Notes: generated by a model not told the origin, from the letters alone. 64,000 bases of DNA from Heterobasidion occidentale (GCA_039111635.1 JBCAQO010000007.1:1426001-1490000), one strand, 5' to 3'. Counted from the stretch's first letter, positions 23,401-35,220 are shown. Numbers and translations are program-made.

Positions 23401-25370
23401 ATTGATCAAATCTATTAGACGATCAGCAAGGCGGTCGAGCAATACTGTCGACATATTGAGGAGCTCTTCATGAATGAGATGTTCCCTCGACCGACGGAGT
23501 TCCTTCAACCCCAGAAGTCTTCTGCATGGCTCGAGAAGGCCAAGCAGCTGGCTCAAGGCGAGAAGAAGGTGGAGCCATTCAACTTCCAGGCGGCATCCTG
23601 CGTCAAGCTCAACAACATTGAGGCGGCGCGCAAGCTCCTTGATAACATGTACAACCAGATGGAGGCGGACAAAATCGTTGACATCATCGAGCAGCATGGC
23701 CCACCTGTCCCTGACAAGAACGAGCGACAACGGTTTCTCTTCACCGTCAAGATTGTCATCGCGGAAGGCCTTACGCCTTTGGACAGTAGCCCATCTTCTG
23801 AATTGGATACCTTTGTCACACTAAGCGACGAGGCTGGCAACCGGCTAGCGAAAACTCGCACAATTTATGAGACCCTGAATCCACGTTGTGCGTAGAGTGT
23901 GCTTTTCTTTTTGTTGTGATTTCTCTGACGTCTTCATAGGGGACGAGACGTTCGATGTGTCGGTCGACAAGGCGCTGTGGCTGATGGTCAGTATTCGAGA
24001 TCGAGCACTCATCGGCAAACATGATACTGTGGGGCGGGCGTACATCTGCCTTGATCCTCGAAGATTCGGGGACTTGATGGTACATGACTTGTGGTTGGAT
24101 TTGGACTCACAAGGCCGGATCCTGCTTCGAATTAGCATGGAGGGTGAGAAGGACGATATACAGTTCTACTTTGGACGCGCCTTCCGATCTCTGAAACGAG
24201 GGGAGGGCGACATGGTTAGAATCTTCATCGACAAGGTGAGTCTCCTCTCTCGCTCACCCGATAGCACTCATTCTTTCTGTACAGATGTCCCCTCTCATCC
24301 GACAAAACCTGTCGAGGCCGGTGCTCAAGACACTGGTCAAAACCGGTAACTCTGGGCTCGACTACAACAAAGCGCTGGGCAACGTCACCGCTCTCTACCG
24401 ATCAGCCATCGGCGGCGGCTCCACAGACCCGCAGATCCCTCTACCGTCGTCCGAGAAGCCACGCATCAAGCCTGAGGAGTTGACCGACGTCGAGATCGAG
24501 CAAGCCATCGTGCCGCTGTTTGACTATTTCGACGCCAACCTCCCCACCCTGAACACCTATTTGAGCGACGCGACGAAGGAGATGGTCATGACGCGCTTGT
24601 GGAAGGAGATCTTGACGATCATCGAGGGGCTGCTTATCCCGCCGCTGTCGGAAGCCCCGAGCGATATGAAGCCCTTGAGCGACAAGGAGGTGGACATCGC
24701 GTTCAAGTGGCTCAAGGTCAGTCCACTTGATTCTGTGTCGATTGCGCGACGCCCCGAGCTGATGCCTGTCGCGCAGTTCCTGCGGGACTACTTTCACGCG
24801 GAGGAGAAGGTCCCATCCCGCTCGAGACACTGCAGAACCAGAAGTACCGCGACGTCGTCTCAATACGTCTGTACTACGACTGGCACACGTACGTCGTCCT
24901 CTCCCCTGCTTGTCATGTCGCTCACACCTCCTGCCGTCAGCGATGCGCTCATGGAGGAATGCGTGCGCATGATGCAGCAAACCTTGCGCGCGCAGCCATC
25001 CATGAAGAAGCGCGCCAAGAGCGTGTACTCGCAACGAAACCTGGGGACCATCAAGGATCGCAAGCGGGAGAAGAAGCAAGAGAAGGAGGTCAGCAACGGG
25101 GAGACGATCATGCGCATACTGCGGATGCGGTGCGTGATTTTTTATATTTTATTTTGCGCGCGGCCGTCCTCGAGCCTGACCCCTGACGACGCCTGCAGGT
25201 CCAACACGTCGGACTTCATCGCGCAACAGCTGCAGATCATGGTGACGATGCGCACGGAGCAGGAGCAGCGGGAGAGGGAGAAGCAGAACCGGAAGCTGCA
25301 GCGACCGAAGCACGCGTCGCAGGTCCCGGAGGTCCCGCCTCTGCCCGAGATCCCGGCGGCTTCGTCGTGA
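20475..25370 (+). CDS. Munc13-like MUN/C2 domain protein (Ync13-type)
   Basis: Large protein of the fungal UNC-13/Munc13-like group; S. pombe Ync13 acts at the plasma membrane in vesicle tethering and cell-wall integrity during division. Start MSRRSYDSTYSHERRISKHR, then a helical N-terminal part (EKLLKVLEHRLEDIAMERML), the MUN/MHD region (TCLKNITAGAPFPGRREDF, EQVDLVSLIVEVQVP, CVKLNNIEAARKLLDNMYNQ), a C2 domain (RFLFTVKIVIAEGLTPLD to LDPRRFGDLMVHDLWLDLDS) set within the MUN helices, and a last MHD segment (MSPLIRQNLSRPVLKTLVKT), with a basic and charged tail ending PEIPAASS. About 14 introns. Four bases seem to be missing, near 21388, 22800, 23268 and 24805. All four corrections rejoin adjacent conserved segments. 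The gene name is not certain. Confidence 0.85.
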
Positions 25371-25642
25371 GACGCGCGAACGGCGGCGAGCCCGAACCCA
25401 TCCTTTCGAACAAGGACGATACCTCACATACTATACCATTGCTTTGTGCTGATTTATGGTCCCGCTTTTCTTTCCCTGATGAAATAATCTCTCTTTTTTC
25501 TTTTTCTTTTTTGTCTTCTCTTCTTGCTTTCCGATATGCCGTCTCGAACACGTGCTCGTGTGCGGACCAACAGCTGTATTTATGTTGTAGGGACAGCTCG
25601 ATCGGGGCGTCTATGATATACAATGACACGCAGGATCTCGGC

Positions 25643-28548
25643 TCACACGGCGTCCGCCTTGATCGCGTCCGCCGCCTAATTGAGAAAGAAAGAAACGCAA
25701 GGGACGTGAGCACTCGTTCCAGCTGCACGCGAGGCGGGGGAGGACGCGCCTTTTCTGCGATGGCGTACACGGTCGCGAGCGGCGCGACGCCGAACGTGAG
25801 GGGGATGATGCTGGCGTCGACGACGCGGAGGTTCGAGGTGCGGTGCACTTTGAAGTCGGGGGCGACGACGCCTGGGCGAGCGGAGCGCAGGTGAGGCCGT
25901 CGCTGTGACGGGGCGGGATCGAATGGAACGCGACGGACGCACCTCCTAGGTTTTCGGGTGCCAGCGCTGCGGTGCCTGTGTGCGTGTGCATGCGGACGAC
26001 GGTTCGCCGGGCGCTTGAATGAATAGAAGGAAAGGAGGACGCACCGATCGGGTGCAGTGTCGTCTGGGGAACGGAGGGGCGGTGTCAGTGCCGTGTGCTC
26101 GACTGCGCGTCGAGGACGTCAGGGAAGGTGCTCACGATCGCGTTGCCGCGGACGTAGGCGGCCCAGTCATCGGGCGTCTTGACGGATGCCTCGTCAGGCA
26201 CGTGCGCGCGCTCGATGAGCGCGGACATGGGCGGCGTCTGCATCCATTCGCGCGTCCACGCGGTCGCGACGGCGTGGATCGCAACGTCTGTGGCAAGCAC
26301 CGAGGTTAGTGCGCCGCGCGGGGGGAGCAAGAAGGGAGGGGGGACGGGGGCTTGCCAAATTCGTGCGTGAGGTACGGGGGTCGATGACGGCGGGAGCGAG
26401 CGGATCGGAAGAGTTGGCGTGCTGGCCGGCAGGGGGCCACGGTCAGATAGCGGGATCGGCGGGCGAGCGGCTGGACTTACGACGGAGCCGCGGGAGAAGG
26501 GGTACTGCGGGAACGGAGGCGGTCAGCGGGTCGCGTCCGGATCCGCACACATGAGAAGCGGGGAGACGCACGAGATGGAAGACGATGGGCGTCACGTAGG
26601 ACGTGTTCGCGTCCGCGGGCGAGGCCGCGCCGCCGCTCGCGAGCAGGAGGAACTCGAGCCAGCCGACCCTGCCCTCGGCGAGCATCCCGCGCATGAGCGC
26701 GTACTGCGCGCGCTGCAGCGGTGCGAGGCCTTCGGCGGCTGCGGATGGGGCGAGGGCGGCGAGGCGCGTGACGGCGGACGCGGGCAGGATTGGCTGGAGC
26801 GGGGTGCTGCCCGTCGCGCCGGTGTCGTACGTGAACACGCCCGTGCGCTGCGTGGAGCTGGGGGCGGGATCAGGTCACGTGGGCGGGCGTCGAGGGAGGC
26901 GAACATACAACTGCGCCTGCTGTTCCTCGACGAACGTCGCGTTGAACCGGAGTTGGTCTGCGGGGAAGACGGCGCCCAGTGAGCGCGGCGAGGCGGGGAT
27001 GTGGACGAGCACTTGCCTAGGGTGAGCACGTCGCTGTTGACCACGAAATCGGACAGGGTATATGTTTGGTCCTGGAACGGCGCGTGAAAAACGGATGCGA
27101 CGCCGTGCATGGCGCTGGCGTGGTAGGAAACGCACCTGCAGGTTCTCGCCGACGCCGGGGAGGTCGACGAGCGTCTCGACGCCGATGCTCTCCAGCACGG
27201 TGCGGTTCCCGATCCCCGACAGCTCGAGGATCTGCGGCGTCTTGAACGTTCCTGCGAACAAGCCCTCTCCCCGTCAGCACCGCCGAACACTCCGCGCGCC
27301 GAAGGGATCGCCGTCACCTGCGGAGAGGATCACCTCGCGTCGCGCCGCGACCGTGTAGTTGCGCCCCCCAGCGACGAACTCCACGCCCCGCGCGACGAGC
27401 CCCGCGGAGCTGTTGCGGCTGCGCTCGTCGAACACGACCCGCGCCGCGTGCGCGCCCGTGAGCACGACGAGGTTCTCGCGCTGCGCGCTCGGCGCGAAGT
27501 ACGCGGACACGGCGGACGAGCGCAGCCCCGTCTGCGGGTCCACCGCGCGCAGGGGCGTCGCGAACCCCGTCGCGTTGCCCCCGTTCTGGATATCAGCGCG
27601 GTCAGTTCTGTCACGCGAGGAAGGAAGGCGCGGCGCGGCGCGGGCGATGCGTACGGGGTTGGCGTTCGAGCGGATGCCGAGCGCGTTGGCCGCCGCGACC
27701 GACGCGAGCACGGGTTCTGGGATCCAGTTGTTATAGCTGAGCTGTGCGCGTCCGTGCGGCGTCAGCGCCCCGCCGTGGATCATCGCTGCGCAAAAAGCCG
27801 GCGCGCGGGCCACGCACCTGCAGGGCCCGCTCTCGCCGTGCGCGGCGGCGAGGGCGGCGCTCGCGTTGCGCACGCCTGGGAAAGCGAGCGGCGGAGGGCC
27901 GTGCCAGCGCTCGGCCTTGCGGAAGTAGGGCTCGAGCGCGGCGAAGGACCAGCGCGGGCCGTTGCCGAGCGCGGTGCCCCACGCGTCGTACTCCTCGCGC
28001 GAGGCGCGCTGCCAGAGGACGTCGCTGATCATGCTGGAGCCGCCGAGCACGCGCGCGCTGTGGCGGTGTGGCGGTCAGCGGGCGTGCACGGTAGGCGGGG
28101 AGGTGCGGTGAGTGAACGCGCAGGCGCGCACCTGGTCTCGTTGACGACGCGCCCGCCGAGTCCAGCCTGCGGCACGGTGCGCAAGCCCCAATCGAACTCG
28201 GGGTCGCCAAACACGGCGCCGTACAGCGCGATGCGGTCGACGCGCGGGTCGGAGCCGGGGGCGACGTACGCGCCGGCCTCGAGGACGCCGACGCGGACGG
28301 CGGGGTCCTCGGAGAGGCGCGCGGCGAGGACGAGTCCGGCGGTGCCGCCGCCGACGAGGAGGTAGTCGAAGGTCTCGGAGGCGAAGAGCGCGGGGGTCGT
28401 GCGGAGGGCTGGAGGGGGGTGAAGATTGGGCGGGGAGGGGAGTAAGGAGGCGTACCTGCTGGGGTGGCCGGCGCCGCGCGGCGTACGGAAAGAGGAGGAG
28501 GGAGGTCAGCAGTAGACACAGAGAGGGCGAGGGCGAGGGCGAGGGCAT
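25643..28548 (-). CDS. Secreted GMC oxidoreductase
   Basis: FAD-dependent glucose-methanol-choline family oxidoreductase, probably secreted; relatives include aryl-alcohol and alcohol oxidases of wood-decay fungi. An N-terminal hydrophobic signal (SLCLLLTSLLLF) precedes the FAD-binding fold (TFDYLLVGGGTAGLVLAARL) and the GMC signature ARVLGGSSMISDVLW. Then come GVEFVAGGRNYTVAARREVI, TFKTPQILELSGIG, the C-terminal HPIGTAALAPENLGG with the first catalytic His, and NLRVVDASIIP. After this one expects a second His or Asn, but the sequence reads PLTFGVAPLATVYAIAEKA. About a dozen introns, three with GC donors. Two bases seem to be missing: near 28485 (after the signal peptide) and near 26375 (DPR-YLTHEF). 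Several Asn-x-Ser/Thr sites. Substrate unknown. Confidence 0.85.
25676..25749 (-). other. GC-AG intron at GMC 3' end
   Basis: Donor AAAAG/GCGCGT and acceptor CAATTAG give the ending EKAADAIKADAV and a stop, a normal GMC C-terminus. Without it the frame reads on into unrelated sequence. Confidence 0.6.
26288..26355 (-). other. GC-AG intron in GMC gene
   Basis: Donor TTTG/GCAAGC and acceptor GCCACAG join LTHEF to DVAIHAVATAW in frame. Confidence 0.75.
26958..27016 (-). other. GC-AG intron in GMC gene
   Basis: Donor CTAG/GCAAGT is the exact consensus for GC-AG introns, with acceptor CCCGCAG. Splicing joins SDVLTL to DQLRFNATFVEEQ in frame. Confidence 0.8.
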
Positions 28549-29105
28549 CTCGGTCGCGGCACTATGCTGCCCCCATGACCCGCGGCCGCGGCTGTTTTAA
28601 ACCGCGTCGCTGGGGCCTTTCTTCGGGTGCAGAGCATGCACGGGCGCGTGCGACAGCGCCAGCGCCAGGAGTCCAGGACGCGAGGAGGAGGAATAAGACG
28701 CGTTCGCGCTCGGGAGCGCGCCCGAGTCGGGTGGTCGTCGTGTTCGGGAGCGAGCAGGGATCAGAAGGCGGGCGCAGCGGTTTGTTTCAGTCGGAGGCGC
28801 GCAGTGCGCGCGGTGGGATCGAGCGTGGCCGGATAGTATCTTGGTTCATTCACGCGTGCTCCGAGTACAACTCTGACCGCGGCGGCGGGGCCACGACCAC
28901 TGCAGAAAGAACGCCACCGGCAATAGCCGACTACGCGCCGACCCACCGGCTCAGCAACCCCCTGATCCAGCCATCGCGAAATTCTCGCGCTGATAGCCCA
29001 TCGAGCAGATCCTGGACCTCTCCTCCATCCTCCCACCTGCTAGATAGAACTGAACAGCATTGACTTATTTTTTAAAATCGAGAAGACGTCGACGTTTCTG
29101 CACGA
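28549..29105. promoter_or_regulatory. Divergent intergenic region GMC/ADE13
   Basis: 557 very GC-rich bases between two divergent starts. It holds both promoters. The open frames here are typical of GC-rich DNA and show no domain. Confidence 0.5.
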
Positions 29106-31059
29106 ATGGAGTCGTTCGATACGTACCAGACGCCCCTCTCCAGGTGCGTCTCCCCCCTTCTTCCCCCCTTTTTTCTTTCGTTCGTCAGAGCCCCCTCTCA
29201 TTTTTGTTTGCCTGTCGCACATAGCCGCTACGCGAGCAAGGAGATGGCGCACTTGTTCTCTGCGGAGGTGCGTATCCGCCGCCGTCGCCCCCGCGGGCGC
29301 CGCTGATCGCCCGGCGCAGAACCGCTTCCACACATGGAGAAAACTCTGGCTCAGCCTCGCGCGCGCCGAAAAGCAGCTCGGGCTGCCAATCCCTGACGCC
29401 GCCATCACAGAGATGGAGGCAACCTCGTGCGTGCCTGCCCCCCCCCTCTCTCTGTGCTACGAAAGGCCCACAACGGCGCGCTTTGTTTGCAGCACCTGGA
29501 CGCGGCGCAGTTCGCGATCGCGGCGGAGGAGGAGAAGAAGCGCCGGCACGACGTGATGGCGCACGTGCACACCTTTGGACAGGTCGCGCCGTCCGCGGCC
29601 GGGATCATCCAGTACGTGCTATCCGTGCGCGGGCCCCGCCCACTAACCCGACGCGCGTCCTACCAGCCTCGGCGCGACCTCGTGCTACGTCACCGAGTGC
29701 GTCCCTCCCCCGCCCCTCTCACGCTCTCCCCCCCGTGCTGACAGTCCCCGGCGGCGGCGGCGGCTGCAGCAACGCGGACTGATCTTCCTGCGCGCGGCGC
29801 TGACGATGGTGCACGCGAAGCTGGCGGTGGTGATCGAGCGCGTGGCGGCGTTCGCGCGGGAGTACCGCGCGCTGCCGACGCTCGGCTTCACGCACTTCCA
29901 GCCGCGCAGCTGACGACGGTGGGCAAGCGCGCGACGCTGTGGCTGCAGGAGCTGCTGTGGGACCTGCGCAACGTGCGGCGCGCGCGCGACGACCTCGGGT
30001 TCCGCGGCGTGAAAGGCACGACGGGACGCAGGCGAGCTTTGGCGCTGTTTGACGGGGACCACGATAAGGTGCGCTCGCGCGTGTGCGACGATCGGTGTGG
30101 GTGCGCTGGCTGACGGGGCGGCGGGGCAGGTGGAGGAGCTGGACAGGCTGGTGACGGAGATGTCGGGGTTCGCGTACGCGTACCCGGTGACGTCGCAGAC
30201 GTACTCGCGGAAGATCGACGTGGACGTGCTCGGGGCGCTGGCGTCGTTCGGGGCGACGGCGCACAAGATGGCGACGGACCTGCGGCTGCTTGCGAATCTC
30301 AAGGTGTGTGACGCGGCCGTGTCGGTCACGAACGCTGGATTGACGGTGCGGCGACGGGACAGGAAATCGAGGAGCCGTTCGAGTCGACGCAGATCGGGTC
30401 GTCGGCGATGGCGTACAAGCGGAACCCGATGCGGTCCGAGCGGATCTGCAGCCTGGCGCGGCACCTGATGGTGCTGCAGCAGGACGCGCTGATGACGGCG
30501 AGCGTGCAGTGGTTCGAGCGGACGCTGGACGACAGCGCGAACCGGCGGATCTCGCTGCCCGAGGCGTTTTTGACGGCGGACATCGTGCTGACGACGCTGC
30601 AGAACGTGACGGAGGGGCTGGTGGTGTACCCCGGTGTGATCGCGCGGCGGATCGGGGAGGAGCTGCCGTTCATGGCGACGGAGAACGTGATCATGGCGAT
30701 GGTGAAGCGGGGCGGGGACCGGCAGGAGGCGCACGAGCGCATCAGGGTGGGTGGCGCTCTACGATATCGCGGTGTGTGTGTGTGCTGACTGGTGAGGGCT
30801 GCAGGTGCTGTCGCACGAGGCTGCGCGGCGGGTGAAGCAGGAGGGGCTGGACAACGACCTGATCGAGCGGGTGCGGCGGGACGCGTACTTTGGGCCGATC
30901 GTGGGGGAGCTGGAGGGGCTGCTGGACCCGGGGACGTTCGTGGGGCGTGCACCGGAGCAGGTGGACCGGTTCCTGGCAGAGTGGGTGGAGCCGGCGCTGG
31001 CGGACGCGGAGCTGGCGGGGGTGCTGGCGCAGGGGACGCGTGCGGAGCTGAGCGTGTAG
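29106..31059 (+). CDS. ADE13: Adenylosuccinate lyase
   Basis: Cytosolic enzyme acting twice in purine synthesis, on SAICAR and on adenylosuccinate; member of the fumarase/aspartase superfamily. N-terminus [20 protein letters not shown], then [31 protein letters not shown] (substrate loop), [37 protein letters not shown] after SSAMAY (the lyase signature), [20 protein letters not shown] and a C-terminus ending QGTRAELSV. Six or so introns. Single bases seem missing near 29424, 29780 and 29902. Around 30020-30040 the conserved GTTGTQASF loop reads GTTGRRRA, explained by two small deletions that cancel. Third codon positions are almost all G or C. Confidence 0.9.
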
Positions 31060-31272
31060 CGTGTAGCACTGTAGCGTGTACTACTACTAGCCAAGTAGAA
31101 CCAAATTAATACAAGCAGCTGAGAGTGCGCGGTGGCGGCGGAGATTGAAGGCGACGGCAGCAGCCCTGTGCCCCCGTGTGTGCATGCTTAGCAATCAGTC
31201 CTCCAGCTCGTCCTCGTCCTCGTCCTCCTCGTCTTCGTCCGCGTCGCCCTCGCCTCGTCCTCGTCGTCGACG

Positions 31273-34200
31273 ATGCTCTCAGACGTCCTTCTCCTCCCCG
31301 ACCCCGCCGCCCCAGGGCCCTCGCGCCAGCACCCCTCCCGCCCTCTCTCCGTCGCTGTCCACCCGTCCCCCGCCTCCCCCGCCCACCAGCACTCTGCCTC
31401 ATCCAGGAAGCGCGCGTCCCACAACGTCGCCGCCGCCTCCACCCCCGACGAACAGCCCCTCTACCGCGACGTCTACTCCCACCCCGCCGCAGTCCAGTAC
31501 GCCTCCTCCCACCCCAGACGCACCATCCCCAAGTTCGGGCCCTACCTCCTCCTCCAGACCCTCGGCGAGGGCGAGTTCGGCAAGGTCAAGCTCGGCCTCC
31601 ACAGCAACTGGGGCGAGGAGGTCGCCGTAAAACTCATAAAGAAGCAAAACATGGAGGTCGCAATCCGCGCCAGCAAGGTCGAGCGCGAGATCAACGTCCT
31701 CAAGGTCCGTCCCCCCGCACGCGCGTCCTCGCTCCCGCGCCGGCAGAGCTGACCCTCCCCGCCCTTACACAGAGGCTCAAGCACCCCAACATCGTCCGCC
31801 TCTACGACGTCATCGAGACAGACAAGTACATCGGCATCATCCTCGACTACGCCTCGGGCGGCGAGCTCTTCGACCACATCCTCGCCCACCGCTACCTCAA
31901 GGAAAAGGACGCCTGCAAGCTCTTCGCCCAGCTCGTCTCCGGCGTCGGCTACATCCACTCCCAGAAGATCGTCCACCGCGACCTCAAGCTCGAGAACCTC
32001 CTCCTCGACCGCAATCGCAACGTCATCATCACCGACTTTGGCTTCGCCAACGACTTTCAGCACCACTCGGACGACCTCATGCAGACCTCCTGCGGCTCCC
32101 CCTGCTACGCCGCGCCCGAGCTCGTCATCTCAGAGGGCGCCTACGTCGGCTCCGCCGTCGACATCTGGTCTTGCGGCGTCATCCTCTACGCCATGCTCGC
32201 CGGCTACCTCCCCTTTGACGACGACCCCGCCAACCCGGACGGCGACAACATCAACCTCCTCTACAAGTACATCGTCAACACCTCCCTCTCCTTCCCCGAG
32301 TACATCTCCCCCGACGCCCGCGAGCTCCTCTCCCTCATGCTCCAGCCCGACCCCGTCCACCGCGCCGGCCTCCAGAGGATCAAGGACCACCGCTGGCTCG
32401 CACCCTACCGCCACGTGTTTGACAAGTCCGTCCGCGAGCTCGAGGACGCCGCCATGGAGCAGCACCGTCAGAAACGCCTCGCCTACCAGCGCCAGATGCG
32501 CCAGCACGCCAGCGGCGGCGGCAACAGCAGCAGCGGTGGCGCCGCGGACCCTGTCGCCCGCAGCCAGAGCACCCGCGCGGACGTCTTTCCCCACGCCTCG
32601 GTCGCCACCGGCGCCCCCGCGTCCGCCCGCAGCCGCTCCCAGCGCGAGCCCCCGCGCCCCGAGTACCTCTATGAGACGTCCACCGCCACCGTCGACACGT
32701 CCGTCGCCTCCGCGCGCCGCGCCGTCGCCTCGGCCATCGTCATGCCGTCCGCGGCGCACGTCCCGCTCGACGACGATCCGTTCGCGCCGACGCCGACGCG
32801 CGAGGCGCCGCTCGGCGTCCTCTCCGCGTCGCCCGTGCGCGCGCACGCGATGGACGTCGATGGAGGGTTCTACGGCGCCGCGGCGCCGTCGAGGGGAACG
32901 AAGGAGTCCGTGCCTCCGGTCTCGGGCGCGTCGCCCGAGGGCGGCAGCAGGCGGAAAAAGGGCGGGATGCGGCATACCATCCAGGTCGAGTACGGGGAGC
33001 CCGAGGGCCAGGAGGGCCAGTCGCCGCCGCGCTCGCAGCCCGTCCAATCACGGCCACAGCCAGCAGCAGCAGCCCGTGCAGCCGCAACGCAGGGCGCGCA
33101 GCCGCTCGCCGAGCCTCGTCAGGGCGCCGTCGCCGCCCGTGCGGACGGCCCCGCTTTCGCCGCCGTCGGCGCAGCACCTCCCGACGCCCGTCGTGACCGT
33201 CAACGCCGCGAGCCCGCCCGCGACGCCGAACCACCACCTGCAACAGCAGCAGCAGCAGTACACGAGCAGCGAGCCACCGGTGCCGTTCACGCCGTTCACG
33301 CCGCAGGGCCAGGCGCAGACCCAGAACGGGTCCGCGTCGACGACGGGCTCCGCGGCGTCCGGGCGGCCGGGGCGCCATCGCCGGGGGCTGTCCATCGACA
33401 AGATGGGGCTCGGGAAGATATTCGGGTCTGGCGCCGCCGCGGCTGCCGCGGAGCAGCAGCAGCAGCAACAGGCGGGCGGGATGGGGTCGCGGCAGGTGTC
33501 GGAGAGCTCGTCGACGAACGGGCCCGCGTCGATCCAGTCGTCGTCCAAGGCGTCGTCGTCTGCCAGCCGGCGGCCGTCGACGCTGCAGGTGGCGCCGTCG
33601 TCGACGGCGACGCACGGGACGGCGCCGTCGTCGTCGTCGCCGCAGCTGCTGAGCCCGGCGTCGCCGGAGAGCGTGACGGGGAAGAAGAGCCGCCGGAACA
33701 CGCTGACAGTGATGGTGGAGCCGTTCAGTCGCCAGATCAAGCAGCGGAGCAAGAACCGGAACGTGACGGACACGCCCGGGAAGGAAAAGGAGCGGGAGCG
33801 GGAGAAGGAAAAGAAGGAGCGGGAGGGCGCGGTGGAAGGGGAGACTCAGGTACAGGCGCAAGCGCAGCAGCAGCAGCAGCAGGCGGCCGCGGCGGGCGGC
33901 GCGTTTGTGGGTGGGAAGGTGGCGCGGAGCGAGAGCGTCGGGCTGGGGATGCAGGCGTCGTCGAGCAAGGCGCGCAAGGTCATGCAGTGGTTCCGCACGC
34001 GCAGCAAGGGCGCGGGCGCGGACGAGCCCGAGGCGTCCGTCCGCCGCCGCCGCCGCGACGACCGCGGGCGCGGAGATCGAGACCGTCGCGCGCGAGCAGA
34101 CGCCCGTGCTGGACGCGTACCGCGCGACGCCGTCGACGCCGTCGGTCAACGCGGGCACGCCGGGGGCGTCGCGCGCGGAGCTGCTGCTGCGCGCGGCGAC

Positions 34201-35220
34201 GCCCGGGCACGCGCAGCGCTCTGCGTCGGCGGCGACGGACGCGTCGTTCGCGACGACGCCGAGCTTCGCGGAGCGCATGAAGCGGCAGATGCAGCTCGGC
34301 ACGCCGGCGGGGCGCGGCGCGGGCGGGAACGGGGCGGGGGCGCGCAGGCGGCGGTGCCCGCGCTCGGGGCGGCGGCGGCGCTGCGGGTGCACCACGGGGC
34401 GGTGGACCAGACGACGATCACGACGGGGGCGCCGCCCGAGGTGATGAAGAAGGTGCGCGCGGCGCTGGAGGGGATGGGGATGGAGGTGCAGGTGGAGAGC
34501 GAGTACAAGTACCGGTGCGTGCGCGCGAAGCGGGGGAAGGGCGCGGGCGGCGTGGGGCTTGGGCTCGGGCTGAGGGACGGGGCTGCGGGCGCGGGCGCCG
34601 GGGGGAGCGCGGCGGGGCTCGCGGCGTACAAGATGGTGGGCTCGGCGGCGTCGAACGGGGTACGTCTTCGCGTGTGTGTGTGTGGTTTTAGGGACCGATG
34701 CTTATGGTTTTTCTTTTTTTTTTTTTTTTTCTTTTTTTTCTTTTTGGGGGCGCAGGTCGACAGGCGGGGGCTGCCGCAGCCGAGCTCGAGCGGGAGCATG
34801 CTCAAGGGGCTGCTCTCGCGCCGGCAGTCTTCACAGGTGTCGACGCTCGGCGGGGGCGTTCCCGGCGCGGAGAGCGCGGAGAGCGTCGGCGCAGGGCAGA
34901 CGGCGTCAGGTGCGGCTGCGGGTGTGGGAGTGGGGTCGGTGGCGGTGGGAGGGGCGCCCGGAGACCCGATGTACGGGGACCCGACGCAGGACCAGGGGGA
35001 CGAGGTGCGGTTCTACGTGGAGCTGACGCGGTTGGACCGGTTGAACGACACGTTCAGCTTGGATATCCGCCGGTTGAAGGGGAATTTGAGAAGCTACAAG
35101 TTTTTGTACGATACGCTGAGAGGGTGCGTGGTCTTTTTTTCTCCAAAGGACTGGTACGGGTGGGTTGGGCGCGAGCTGATGGTTCTTTTTTTGTGCAGGC
35201 GCGTCGATCTTCAGCGGTGA
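31273..35220 (+). CDS. KIN4: KIN4-type serine/threonine kinase with C-terminal KA1 domain
   Basis: CAMK-like kinase; yeast Kin4 is the spindle-position checkpoint kinase. The kinase domain has FGPYLLLQTLGEGEFGKVKL (glycine loop), VAVKLIKK (Lys), IVHRDLKLENLLLDRN (catalytic loop), ITDFGFANDF (DFG), TSCGSPCYAAPELV (activation segment) and FDDDPANPDGDNINLLYKYI, an insert typical of Kin4. A long Ser/Gln/Ala-rich linker follows, with poly-Gln tracts near 33240 and 33870, then a KA1 domain (GAPPEVMKKVRAALEGMGME; RFYVELTRLDRLNDTFSLDI) ending RVDLQR. The linker needs one base removed near 33045 and near 34040-34055, and one added near 34340. A Ser-rich start at 31188 in another frame could be the true N-terminus if a base is missing between. 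Confidence 0.85.
34660..34755 (+). other. Intron with very long T tract in KIN4-like gene
   Basis: Donor GTACGT and acceptor GCGCAG. Between them, 34706-34745 is almost pure T with three C, an unusually long polypyrimidine tract for a fungal intron. Homopolymer length here is error-prone. Confidence 0.75.

Noticed and set aside
26400..28400. Plus-strand open frames opposite the GMC gene
   Set aside because: Same effect of high GC; the minus strand carries all GMC motifs.
11500..31059. Programmed ribosomal frameshifting as explanation for the breaks
   Set aside because: The breaks lie in ordinary housekeeping genes, at varied sequences, with both plus and minus changes and no slippery site in common.
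32130..34395. Long minus-strand open frames (up to 551 codons) opposite the KIN4 gene
   Set aside because: They are shadows of a GC-rich coding strand: Arg/Ala/Pro-rich, no domain, and the plus strand has a clear kinase and KA1 domain.
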